Of a stretch of DNA of 64,000 nt, positions 54,419-64,000 are shown piece by piece. Origin of the DNA: Nothopassalora personata (Eukaryota; Ascomycota; Dothideomycetes; Mycosphaerellales; Mycosphaerellaceae); NCBI GenBank assembly GCA_033816765.1, contig CM066297.1, positions 1,730,573-1,794,572 of the forward strand. The letters run 5' to 3'. Within the stretch, counting starts at the first letter, position 1; each line of letters begins with the position of its first letter. The translations under genes and the position numbers were made by a program. The notes under the pieces were generated by a model that made no database searches, was not told the origin of the DNA, and was given only the letters and a program-made list of their open reading frames with translations.

Positions 54419-55847
54419 TCTTTCATGAGGCCCATTTGATTGATGCTGGGGGCTCTGTCTGGACGAGGCTGGTGTTTATGTGATACTGAGAGCATTTCTG
54501 GACGCCTCTTGGTCCATCATCGATAGGTTTTACGTTAATACAGTATAGCTTGTCGTATCATGTAGCATCATAGCAGCCAGGGAAGTCCAACTGTCCAAGT
54601 CGCTACGACGCTTGAGGTGGTCTTGGTGCTGCGCAGTGCCTCACTTTGAAGACAAAGCCTTGAACCTGACGTATCACTGCTGTAAAGAACGTTCCAAGCC
54701 GTCCACAGCCTTCATGGAAGAAAAGCGCCCGCGGAACCGGCAAAAGGTCAAGCTTGATTCCAGAAGACTAGGACGAGCATGATCCGAAGCTCTAGATGCG
54801 CCCACTTCTCGCCTGTGCTTACTGAGTTCAGCATTCCTGCACATATTATGTAGCAGTACCGCCATCTCTCGACTCACCAAAGCAACCTCGAGGTCCTGCA
54901 GCGAACTGTTGGAAAGGACCGGCGTATTGGTTGAAATTTCTATCGTTATCACGCCAGCGCTCTGGCAAGAAGTGGGAGAGATTGTCACGCCAAGCCGATA
55001 TCTTGTCTTTAGTAGCTGACTTCGTTTGTGCTCATCGATATGTAAAAGTTCCGTCGGCAAGCCTGATCCGTCGTTGCAGAGGACAACGTCTATTCCTTTG
55101 GGGGATATGATAGCCTAGAATCTCGGTCTCTTCCAAGGCTTTGCGAAGGATCGTAGGAGTGACCTATGGTCTTCCCATCGGCTGCATGAAGACCTGAAAG
55201 ACTGGCTCCTTCATCTCTTCGGCCATTCTTGCGAGATGGCCGGAGATATCGCCACGCTCCCGTTCTGTATTTGAGCAGATCCGTGACATCTCCGAACGTT
55301 CGATGTGCCGATGTCTTCCTGTAAGGTATGCCGGGTAACGGGCGCGGCAGCATTGCTCGAGACAATACTTCAGGCCATCAGTGCTGAGCATCTGTAGCTT
55401 AGCGCTCGACCAGGGGCCTGCACTCTCAGCCACGCATATAATTTTCCAAATTCTCTGCAACCACAACTTCGACTTTTCGTGCGGCGGCGCGATTTCAACA
55501 GTTTTCCCATTGTTGCTCGTTCACCTCCTTGTGGTGCATACGTAGCGTCCATCGCGCCACAGAGCAACGACATTGCATACCCGGGTAGATCAGCCACTTC
55601 CGACTTGAAAGCCTCTTCGCGTGGCCCTGACGGCGCGTTGACATCCGGACAAACACATTTGTCACCATTCCTCGATCATGTCGCGATATCTATCAGACAC
55701 ATCCTGATCGTCGCTGGTAGATGCGCAGTTCTGCCGGCGGTATCGTGTACGTGTTGCATAGCTGCATGATGAGCTAGGTACCCTCTTGGTGCGCACGTAG
55801 AGTTTTCAACTTTGTCGAACCTCCCGACCTCCTTCACCGTGCCGAGT
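54419..55847. other. Intergenic, 1.4 kb, no supportable gene
   Basis: Overlapping minus-strand ORFs of 75-128 codons (54674-55060, 55164-55466, 55370-55597) could be remnants of a gene, but no domain is recognisable and frames do not join convincingly. Confidence 0.45.
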
Positions 55848-57755
55848 ATGGGTCTGAACGTGGTCGCATTGATCTCTGGCGGCAAAGACTCGTTCTTTTC
55901 CATACTTCACTGTCAGGCCAACGGGCACAAAGTGGTCGCGCTTGCCAACTTACACCCAGCCCGGCAGGACGATGGCTGCGCCGACGACCTGGATAGCTAC
56001 ATGTACCAGACCATCGGTCACGGCATCATCCCTCTGTACGAACAGGCTCTGGGCCTTCCATTATACCGACAGGAAATACACGGTCATGCCGTCAACCAAG
56101 CCAAGAACTATGGCGGCCGCACAACTGCAGAGGAAGAGACGGAATCGCTGGTTCCGCTTTTGAACCAGGTCATGGCTGCACATCCTGAAGTCAATGCAGT
56201 CAGTACAGGAGCCATACTCTCCGATTATCAGCGTACTCGAGTAGAGAATGTCGCACTACGTCTGGGACTCACGCCTCTTTCGTACCTATGGCAATGGCCG
56301 AATCTGCCGCCTCACACGCAGAGTACACTCCTGGAAGACATGTCGGCAGTCGGACAGGACTCTAGGATTATCAAGGTCGCCTCCGGTGGACTGGACAATA
56401 CCTTTCTCTGGGAGAATGTTGCCGACTGCCGCACGATCACACGTCTCACCAAGGCCGCAAGTCGCTTTGGTGCCGCTGACGATGGTGCCGTGCTTGGTGA
56501 GGGTGGAGAGTATGAGACTCTTGCCATTAGCGGGCCTGCGCCGCTGTGGAAAGGTCGGTTGAACGTGCCGGCAGACTGCGTTCATATTATCTCCGGTGAA
56601 GCTGGCAGCAGTTCGGTCAGCATCAAGCGAGCTTCGGTAACATCAATACCGGTCGACGCCTCCGCATCACACTCGGTCAGAACTCCACCTCTACTCGAGG
56701 ATCGCTTCAGCAGTATTCTGGACACCTTGAAACAGGAGGACAGCCTTTCGGCAGAGCCTTCAGGTGCGATTACGGTCAAGGAAAGCAGCCAAGGTGACGT
56801 CGTATGTCTCTGTGATTTGGTTGGTGCTGGCGACACGATACAAGAGCAGACTCGCTCCATCATGGAGCAGGCTACGAGTCTTCTCCTGGAAACAAAGCAC
56901 CGGCTGAATGATATTGCTTACACCATCGTCACTTTGCGTGACATGATTGAGTTCCCGGCCATCAATACGGTGTATGGCAGCTACTTTCTCTGGCCGAACC
57001 CCCCAGCGCGGGTGACTATAGCCTGCGCTGAGGTTCTGCCACCGCAAGCGCTGTTGACTATGAGCTTTGCATTAGCCCACGGACCTCGAGAAGGACTTCA
57101 TGTCCAGTCAAGATCATACTGGGCTCCCGCAAACATTGGCCCATACTCCCAAGCCATCAAGCTGAGTTCCGCTGCGGGATCTGCTAAGGCTGGTGGTCCA
57201 GTCTTCATCGCTGGTCAGATACCGCTGACACCTGCCACCATGGAGCTCCCGAGGCCATCAGCAACAGAAGCTCACAGCTTTGCTGAGCAAGCGGCGCTGG
57301 CGCTGCAGCATCTTGAGCGCGTCGGCCGCGTTATGAAGGTTCAACGGTGGACGTACGGCATTGCCTTCATCACACAGGACAAAGACAACGGCAGGTCCAC
57401 GAAAGGACGCGCCGATCTGGCCCGCCGGGCGTGGACAATATTCCATCGACCAGCATCTTCAGCAGACGATCAGGACGATACACCTCATGAATTCGACGTC
57501 TGGAACTCCGTGCACGGCCTTGGAAGAGCGCCTTGGCGTGTGCTTGCTTCCGAACAAGAGGCACCCAGCCAAGCGATGATGCCAACACCACCGCTTGTGG
57601 TCATCAATGCGGACAGCCTGCCGCGAGGAGCCGACATCGAGTGGGTCGGTTGTGGCGACTCTGTCAGCGACAGCAGTCGCCGCGTACCGTCGCACATCCT
57701 TAAGCTCTTCAACAGGCTGCTTCGTAGCTCGAAGGTCGTACATGACCACGGTTGA
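55848..57755 (+). CDS. DPH6: Diphthine--ammonia ligase
   Basis: 635 aa from ATG 55848. The ATP-pyrophosphatase P-loop-like motif 'SGGKDSFFS' is at residues 10-18 and 'AISGP' near 239. 'GEGGEYETL' (about 229-237) and 'TGAILSDYQRTRVE' (about 124-137) are hallmark segments of Dph6. The C-terminal half (about 415-600) contains RidA/YjgF-like sequence ('YWAPANIGPYSQAI', 'VFIAGQIPL'), as in yeast Dph6. The enzyme performs the last step of diphthamide synthesis on elongation factor 2, amidating diphthine with ammonium and ATP in the cytosol. Single exon. Confidence 0.9.
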   Translation: MGLNVVALISGGKDSFFSILHCQANGHKVVALANLHPARQDDGCADDLDSYMYQTIGHGIIPLYEQALGLPLYRQEIHGHAVNQAKNYGGRTTAEEETESLVPLLNQVMAAHPEVNAVSTGAILSDYQRTRVENVALRLGLTPLSYLWQWPNLPPHTQSTLLEDMSAVGQDSRIIKVASGGLDNTFLWENVADCRTITRLTKAASRFGAADDGAVLGEGGEYETLAISGPAPLWKGRLNVPADCVHIISGEAGSSSVSIKRASVTSIPVDASASHSVRTPPLLEDRFSSILDTLKQEDSLSAEPSGAITVKESSQGDVVCLCDLVGAGDTIQEQTRSIMEQATSLLLETKHRLNDIAYTIVTLRDMIEFPAINTVYGSYFLWPNPPARVTIACAEVLPPQALLTMSFALAHGPREGLHVQSRSYWAPANIGPYSQAIKLSSAAGSAKAGGPVFIAGQIPLTPATMELPRPSATEAHSFAEQAALALQHLERVGRVMKVQRWTYGIAFITQDKDNGRSTKGRADLARRAWTIFHRPASSADDQDDTPHEFDVWNSVHGLGRAPWRVLASEQEAPSQAMMPTPPLVVINADSLPRGADIEWVGCGDSVSDSSRRVPSHILKLFNRLLRSSKVVHDHG

Positions 57756-58442
57756 GCGGTCCCACGCCACGTAAGGTCTCGCAACTGTTGGTGCGCAGAA
57801 CGCAAGCGGGGTCATGCATCGAGAAGCCCTACTCAGACTGGGATTGAGCAGCCACGAGGCCGACATGCAGTCACATCGCTACTGGGACAGAGGTCCATAC
57901 CACCGACGAACCAACGAACCAAGGACCTCGACCATGCAAGATATGAATCGACTCGACGCAGCAGTGACAAGACGTCTCCGAGGTCTCGTTCTACGACAGG
58001 CGGGGTGGAAGTGGAGCTCCTTGCCCTGCGGCTGAAATACCATAGCCGAAACCCTGCCCATCCTTCGACCTACTACATATAACATTTGTGCCTACAATAG
58101 CTCATGACCGCAGCCGATGGTCACTGAAACGATCGGTCGATCGCAGGATTGGAGGAGTTATCGAAATGCTTACGCTATGTGGCGTTCTTGCCCCAGACGT
58201 GCCAGGAATGTCCTTCCGAAAGTGGTGGTACAGATAGATCTCCACACCGCACGCGGTATAGCTACCGCCAGATATGCGAGCTGGCCCGGGAGGCGCTCCT
58301 CCCTCTGCGCTTACACTCTTAACAACGGGACTACGGCGCCCAGTATAAAGCCGTAGGTAGGATCTGCACTTCACTTGACTCTGAGCTTCGACTTCTCCCA
58401 TCTCCGCATTCTGCTCTCCTCATCCTCCCGCCAAGAAGAGAT
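57756..58442. other. Intergenic, nothing recognised
   Basis: 687 bp, probably the DPH6 3' end and the promoter of the monooxygenase. No ORF with family features. Confidence 0.6.
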
Positions 58443-60574
58443 ATGGCACCAGATCTGAATGCTGTCGCCGCTGGCGAGAAGTTCGACTACTCGCAACCTG
58501 GATCGAGTGGCTATGAGGTCAACCAGGATTACACCTGGAAGTGAGTGACGACACAAATATACCTCAGACCGCGGCCAGCAGCTCTAACAGCACTATCCAG
58601 TGATCCCTAGAACCGAAGGATCAAGGTGCTTACGATCGGAGGTGGAGTCACCGGCATCTTGATGGCATACCAGATCCAGAAGCTGTGTGAGAATGTTGAA
58701 CATGTCATCTACGAGAAGAATGCGGATATCGGAGGTACTTGGCTTGAAAACAGGTCTGTGGTGGCTCAAGTTGTACACGAAACAGATGGCTAACAAGATC
58801 ATAGATACCCGGGTTGTGCATGGTGAGCTAGAGACGGCAGGTTCGAACTCTTGACCTAAAACATACTGACAAGGTCAAGCGATATCCCAAGTCATGCCTA
58901 CACGTACCAGGTAGGACGAATTTTCCTACTGGACAAACCGATACACTCACCTGACATCCTCCACAGTTCGCCCTCAACCCTGACTGGCCTCGGTTCTTCT
59001 CCTACTCACCCGACATCTGGAAGTACCTCGACAAAGTCTGCCACACCTTCGACCTTCGAAAATACATGACCTTCAATACCGAAGTAATTGGCGCATACTG
59101 GAATGAAGAGAAGGGAGAGTGGAACGTAAAGCTGCGACAGAACATCCCCGGCCAAGAGACTCGTGAATTCGAGGAGAATTGCCATCTGTTGCTACATGGC
59201 ACAGGAATCTTGAACAACTGGAAGTGGCCGGAAATTCCGGGTCTGCACGACAAGTTCAAGGGCAAGGTCATACACACTGCAAGGTGGCCGCATGAGTACC
59301 AGAAAGAGGAGTGGAAGAATGACAGAGTTGCTGTTATTGGGAGTGGAGCTTCTTCGATTCAGACTGTGCCGGCTATGCAGCCGCACGCGAAGCATCTGGA
59401 TGTGTTCGTGCGCACTGGGTGAGCTGCATTACCCTCGAGAGTGGGCCTTTACTAACAAGCGCCCCAGCGTCTGGTTCGTCCAAATCGCCAACAACTACGG
59501 CCAAAACAAAGAATACGACCAACGCGAACGCGACACTTTCCGCCACGACCCGAAAGCCCTCGTAGCCCATGCCAAAGATATCGAGGATCAAGTCAATGGC
59601 CTCTGGGGCGCTTTCTACTCCGACACCGAAGCGCAGCTCGCCGGCCAGAAAATGTTCGCAGACCGGATGGCGGAGTTTATCAAAGATAAGCGGCTCCTCG
59701 AAGGTTTTACGCCGAAGTTTGGAGTGGGTTGTAGGAGGATTACGCCGGGGGATCCGTATATGGTGGCGATCCAGCAGGAGAATGTGGATGTGCACTTTAC
59801 GGCTGTGAGGGCGGCGACAGAGGATGGGGTCGTCGGGGAAGATGGCGTGGAGAGGAAGGTCGATACGATTGTGTGTGCGACGGGGTTTGATGTGAGTTAT
59901 AGGCCGAGGTTTCCGCTTGTTGGGAGGGATGGGTTGGATTTGAAGGTATGCTTGCGTGTTTTTTGAGGGAGCTGAGACATCGGCATTGACGAAAGCTGTA
60001 GGACAAGTGGAAGGTGTGCCCGGAGTCATATCTTGGGCTTGGGATACCTAACTTCCCCAACTTCATCACGTTTATCGGACCGTCCTGGCCAGTTGAAAAT
60101 GGTTCTGTACTTGCACCACTCCACACAGTCTCCGACTACGCCATTTCCATAATCAAGAAGATGCAAAACGAAAATATCCACAGCTGGGCTCCCAAGCAAA
60201 CCGTAACAGACCAGTTCAACGATCACGTTCAAGAGTGGATCAAGTACACCGTCTGGAAAGAGGACTGCCGCTCATGGTACAAGGACAACAACACCGGTCG
60301 TGTCAATGCTATATGGCCTGGATCTTCGATGCACTACCAGCAAGTGATCGCGAGCCCGAGATATGAAGATATGGAGATGAAGTACCACAACAAGAATCAG
60401 TGGGCTTCTTTGGGGATGGGCTGGACTGTCGAAAACAGAGCGGGTCCTGGCAATGCGGACAATTCGCCCTATCTCAACCTCGAGAATATCGATCCAAAGT
60501 GGTATGTTGCGAATGGAGGTGACGAGAAGGTGCTCGCGGAGCAGGTTAATGAGCAGAATAAGAGAGTTGTCTGA
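58443..60574 (+). CDS. Flavin-dependent Baeyer-Villiger monooxygenase
   Basis: Seven exons fit all phases: 58443-58540, 58619-58753, 58805-58822, 58880-58910, 58967-59418, 59468-59945, 60002-60574, giving 594 aa. The first Rossmann motif 'IGGGVTG' is followed by '[11 protein letters not shown]' and '[12 protein letters not shown]'. The Baeyer-Villiger fingerprint F-x-G-x3-H-x3-W-P is present as '[12 protein letters not shown]', with a second Rossmann motif '[10 protein letters not shown]'. FAD and NADPH would be used to insert oxygen next to a ketone; the substrate is unknown. Exon 3 is only 18 nt. Exon 2 must start after an AAG acceptor (58618): the nearer CAG acceptor at 58600 would read a TAG at 58608-58610. 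Its 3' end is 51 bp from the convergent membrane-protein gene. Confidence 0.85.
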
Positions 60575-60625
60575 TCTCATGGCAACAAATGCTTTCGCAT
60601 GATCGCTAGACTGTGACAAAGAACA

Positions 60626-61226
60626 TCATGAATCCTTCTTCCGCTCAAGCGTGCTGTCTCTGATAGCTTTCTGGCAGAGCATCCAGACCACGAAGCTTGC
60701 TGCGCTCAGTACGAAGTCTCCGCCGAGGGCTGTGACTGCTGGATGACTGAACAGTGCCTGCCAAGTCTCTGTCGCTGTGGCTCTCGACTGGTACACCAGA
60801 TAGCATTGCTTTGCAGTCAATGCAATCGCGAATAGCACAACTGCTTGTTGCGCCAGCTGATGTGTGAAGAAAGTCCTGCCATCCTGCTCCATACCCGATC
60901 GTTGACTTGTCTTTTGCGCCAGAAGGAGAGGCACAAACAGCATAGCACGAGCGAACAATATGACCGGGATCAGGTAAGGTCCGCCAGCAGTGAAGGGCGC
61001 AACAGCAAGACCGCTGCAGTATGCTGCTATCGCTCGCAGACCGACATTTCGCGACATTCTAGCGCCAGTCACGGACTCCGCAGGCGATCGCAACGCAGCA
61101 ATGTAGAAGAGGTTCTGCGTGAACGAAACCGGCATAATCTGTGCCACAGCGAAGAAAGCCCACAACCTTGGGACTCGACGCCGCACGCCTACAAAGGGTC
61201 AGCGAATGGCACAGCCACAGCTGCTA

Positions 61227-61264
<38 letters not shown>

Positions 61265-61739
61265 GACATATACCTTCAGCACCCATATACAAACACACGC
61301 TCAGCGTGCCCAACAAGCCCCACTGCACCCACAGATACCGCACCTCATCCGCCACAATCGCCTCTCCGAAATCTCGAAACGGCGTCGAGGACACCGACCA
61401 TTGCCAGACTTTGGACAGCGAGATGGGCGCTCGTAGTAGCCCTATCGTGCTCGTCTGCGCCGACCACAGAATGTAAGACTGGAGCAGCACGTGGAGCATG
61501 TTGAACGACAAGGTCGCGAAGCTGGCGAGAGCCAGGATGGAGAAGACGGCCACATGGTTGGTGAGTGCTGGGGGTGTGGTGGCGGTTTTGCGGATGATGG
61601 TGTCGAGGACTAGGCCGGTGAGGAGGAGGGCCAGGGTGATGTACGACCAGAAGATGAGGGCGCCGGGGAGATTTGTTGAGTGTGGTGGCATCGTATGGTG
61701 GTGGTGGTGGTGGTGATGGTGTTGCTGGAGGTGGTTCAT
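60626..61739 (-). CDS. Polytopic membrane protein of unknown function
   Basis: Exons 61739-61274 and 61188-60626. The 85-bp intron has donor GTATAT and acceptor TGTAG and contains a (CT)n tract. Product 342 aa. About seven hydrophobic helices are visible (for example 'YITLALLLTGLVLDTI', 'FSILALASFATLSF', 'LIPVILFARAMLFVPLLL', 'AVVLFAIALTAKQCYLV'). The N-terminus begins with a run of nine His encoded by a (GGT)n-like tract; a second ATG follows it and may be the real start. It resembles ascomycete hypothetical membrane proteins. No catalytic motif seen. Confidence 0.7.
61231..61260 (+). repeat. (GA)n microsatellite in an intron
   Basis: About 15 GA units. On the sense (minus) strand this is a CT tract inside the intron of the membrane-protein gene, near its 5' splice site. 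Confidence 0.9.
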
Positions 61740-62750
61740 CCCCGTCGTGGCTGTTGGTGGCTGGTGTGAGGAAGTGTGACGTCGCCTTGCTTGAGGATTT
61801 CAATGTTCGTCTTCTTCATCTTCGACAATATGTCATATTTGCGCGTCGATTGCAGGCCGCGACATACTATCATGTTATGCATGTGCTCTGATCGGATCTG
61901 ATGTTCTTACGGCTATGGTTCTGTATCTAATGGCAGAGCAGTCGCAAGAAAGGCCTGGATAACGACCGTTATGTTAGCCCTCCGGAAGTGTTCATGTTGT
62001 CTCGTTTCGCAGCATACTCTTCATCACTCAAACCTGATCATCAGGATATTTCGGGAAGATAGACATGCTGAGATCGGTGGCGGTCCGCTGGTCAAGGGGT
62101 TACGCAACGGTTTGTGCTTACGTTTGCAGCTGCATTCAATCCAGGGCAAGGGCCACGGATCTGGTCTAGCAATTGGGACCTGTAGACATGGTTACCTGAT
62201 GTCGAGACGAATTGCGTGTTGCGGGTGAATGTTGGACAGGGTGCTGGGCCACAGTTGTTGCGTTGCTTGCTTGCCTGAACAATGGCCACGCCTGAAGCTT
62301 GATCCCGCAGAGATTCACTGAGGGATACGCATACACCTGCTACACTCAGGGCGATCGTGGTGTCACTCCAGGCTGCGCTGCAAACAGTTGTATTGCCTAG
62401 ATGCATTCGCTCAAAATCATGGTCTGAAGTTGCAACAGTCCAATTCCCAGCACCCATACCTCATCATGGCGCCCTTCTCCGGTCTAGTGGCCCCTTGACG
62501 CGTACAACTTTGTCATCAACTTCATGAGCAACCACTGTCAACAAGAGCCCAACGGATACCTCGAGCAGAGCCGATTCGAGACTTGATCTGGACTTACTGG
62601 TTCAAATAATTTACGTGGCTCAGAGGTCAAGAGCGCATCCCTGAGAACCGGTCAGCGGTTATCTATTCAACATAACATCCAAGTTTACTAACACCATCTT
62701 CATTAACGTCGTCCTTCCATCTCGCGCTCTACCATCCCCGGTGTTTCCAG
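61740..62750. other. Intergenic with a possible peroxygenase relic
   Basis: About 1 kb. The minus strand at 62123-62158 encodes 'RGPCPGLNAAAN', like the N-terminal PCP motif of heme-thiolate peroxidases, followed by a possible GTAAGC donor. Neither a signal peptide upstream nor the downstream E-H-D motif can be joined. Probably a decayed fragment or coincidence. Confidence 0.3.
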
Positions 62751-63053
62751 GATCTCATCGCCCAGTTCGCCGCCTACCCAGTCCAGTTCCACTTTACCGG
62801 CAAGACCAACTCGTTTGTCGGCGTTCCCTACAAGGACATTGAATCCTTGGGAATACAGCGTGATGATCAGAGGCTTGGACTCCTGCCGTCAGGGTGGCTG
62901 CGTGTATGCCGTGAAGCGGTGAGGGATGATCCTGTCGTAGTTCCTCATCACCGCAACCATAATACTGGTGAGATCGTTAATTATGATCCGCGTATGACTA
63001 AAGAGTCGCTTCTACAGCGTGGTGTAGAGCTTGATACGGTGCCATCGATGTAA
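62751..63053 (+). CDS. Hypothetical protein, last exon only
   Basis: A 101-codon open frame follows a good acceptor (TTTCCAG at 62744-62750) and ends at TAA 63053. It reads 'FHFTGKTNSFVGVPYKDIES' and 'LGLLPSGWLRVCREAVRDDP'. Composition looks coding, but I do not recognise the family and could not place the 5' exon(s); sequence from about 62465 (ATGGCGCCC) is a candidate but has stops. It may be a gene fragment. Confidence 0.35.
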   Translation, partial: DLIAQFAAYPVQFHFTGKTNSFVGVPYKDIESLGIQRDDQRLGLLPSGWLRVCREAVRDDPVVVPHHRNHNTGEIVNYDPRMTKESLLQRGVELDTVPSM

Positions 63054-63273
63054 TTGATAGTTCGCAACGGACGACCTGGAGTGTGAGCCGCTGTTGTGAT
63101 GCTGCGGGGGTAGGATGATATCGCGTCGGACGCGCGGACACTGCTTTGTTTCTTATGCCATGATCATTCATTGAACAGCCTGCGAAGGGCCTACTGATTG
63201 CTCCAGTATCCACGGGAAGGGGCGCGTCGCAGAGCGCTACGAGCATTCATACACCCCTAATTTGGTATATTCC

Positions 63274-64000
63274 CTATCTACGTCTCCCCTGCCCATCCAC
63301 GACCATAGCTCCGCACACCTCCTGGTGCGCCTCCCTGTCGCTCCCCTCACAAGCAGTCCCACAGTACCACACCTCTCCGCATCCTCCACATGCCCTCAGG
63401 CGAAAACTAACCCCGTCACAATACCCACACTTCCGCGGCACCTCCTTTCCAGCGCCACCGTCCGCGCTCTTCTTCTTCTCCTGCGTCTGCATGAACGGGT
63501 TCTCCATGCCCTCATACTTCTCATATCCCTTCGCAGTCCCATCCGCCTTGATCGCCTCCCACGTCGCCGCCATACTCTCCGCCGTGAAGCTGCTATCCTT
63601 GATAGCGCGGTAGTACTCGTGCTTGAGCTTGGCAGTGGCGAATGTCGCCCCATGCTTCTTGATCTCCTTGATGCGGCCACGCAGGAAATGGTCCATAGCA
63701 TGAATGTACTCAATGTCCAGATCCTCCCCATCTGCCCGCGCGATCAGAACCGTGTCCCAGAATTTCCATCCCCACGCTTCGCCGAAGGCTGTAGAGCTGG
63801 GGTCGAGGTTGGTGAAGAGGCGGTTGGCGACGCTGTTGAGGACTGCGTAGGTGTTGTTGATCTTGCATCGGAAGCTGGAGTATTGGCCTTGGGAGATGAG
63901 GATCGGCTGGCCTTCGGTTGAGAGGTTGAGGATCTTTAGAGGGAGGCCGAGCTTTTGGAGATGTCGGAGGAGCGCCAAATAGTGGTACTGAAGGTTCCGG
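63274..64000 (-). CDS. MYND-type zinc-finger protein (5' end outside the window)
   Basis: The minus-strand frame is open to the right edge with no start yet, so the gene is partial: at least 241 codons are visible, ending at the stop at 63274. The N-terminal part is unrecognised ('QGQYSSFRCKINNTYAVLNS', 'ATWEAIKAD'). The C-terminus carries a MYND finger, C-x2-C...C-x2-C...C-x3-C...H-x3-C ('CGYCDGVSFRLRACGGCGEV', 'WYCGTACEGSDREAHQEVC'). MYND domains mediate protein-protein contacts; the partner is unknown. Confidence 0.78.
   Translation of the reverse strand, partial: RNLQYHYLALLRHLQKLGLPLKILNLSTEGQPILISQGQYSSFRCKINNTYAVLNSVANRLFTNLDPSSTAFGEAWGWKFWDTVLIARADGEDLDIEYIHAMDHFLRGRIKEIKKHGATFATAKLKHEYYRAIKDSSFTAESMAATWEAIKADGTAKGYEKYEGMENPFMQTQEKKKSADGGAGKEVPRKCGYCDGVSFRLRACGGCGEVWYCGTACEGSDREAHQEVCGAMVVDGQGRRR

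Noticed and set aside
54674..55597. Possible minus-strand transcription-factor gene
   Set aside because: Three overlapping frames of moderate length could not be joined by good splice sites and no zinc cluster or regulatory domain is visible.

Overview
The window looks like a filamentous ascomycete (probably Dothideomycete-like; this is inference). The host genes have 48-106 bp introns with GTRNGT-type donors and belong to typical ascomycete families (Utp13, Kin4-like kinase, Dph6, delta-12 desaturase, Baeyer-Villiger monooxygenase, MYND protein). Much of the repeat DNA carries strand-symmetric C-to-T change at CpA, with CpG largely spared. That is the signature of repeat-induced point mutation (RIP).

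Left 39.1 kb: a nest of LTR retrotransposons, mostly Ty3/gypsy chromoviruses. I resolve ten parts. RIP-degraded: A (1-3554, +), C (3555-5421, -), B (5422-10735 plus the end of its 3' LTR at 36565-36706, +), Y (10736-36564, -, about 6.8 kb once its own insertions are removed), D (an LTR at 36707-37025, -), and an integrase-like remnant (37026-39115, -). Not RIPed: W (14615-21914), V (22270-29435), E (31778-36325) and solo LTR F (6231-6552). Target site duplications (TSDs) tie the nest together: AGGTA (W in Y), TCTTC (V in Y), TCTAT (E in Y), CCCTA (Y in the 3' LTR of B) and GCAAC (F in B). W and V have identical LTR pairs and intact gag and pol. E is a pol-less element present as a tandem dimer with three LTRs.

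The most unusual signal is an accessory gene antisense to the retrotransposon. In A, B, V, E and Y, the DNA between the last sense gene and the 3' LTR encodes on the opposite strand a protein with a cysteine cluster resembling a fungal Zn2Cys6 domain, followed by a charged coiled coil. E has lost pol but keeps gag and this antisense gene. Other element-level signals are G-GGA-AAN slippery heptamers just before the gag stop in W and V; Tf1-like self-priming sites whose sequence differs between families but always matches the family's own LTR; a 73-nt tRNA-like sequence with Pol III A and B boxes antisense in V and A; and a TGATCA-rich palindromic block upstream of the TATA box in the E and F LTRs.

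Right 25 kb: ordinary gene-rich host DNA starting abruptly near 39.12 kb. In order: UTP13 (+), a decayed small cysteine-rich gene (+), an NmrA-like gene with a frameshift (+), a nuclear-type protein ending in about 66 aspartates encoded by a GAT microsatellite (-), a Kin4/Frk1-like kinase (-), a delta-12 desaturase (+), DPH6 (+), a seven-exon Baeyer-Villiger monooxygenase (+) facing a polytopic membrane protein (-), a weak hypothetical gene (+) and a MYND zinc-finger gene running off the right edge (-). I see no operon-like or secondary-metabolite cluster logic among these genes.
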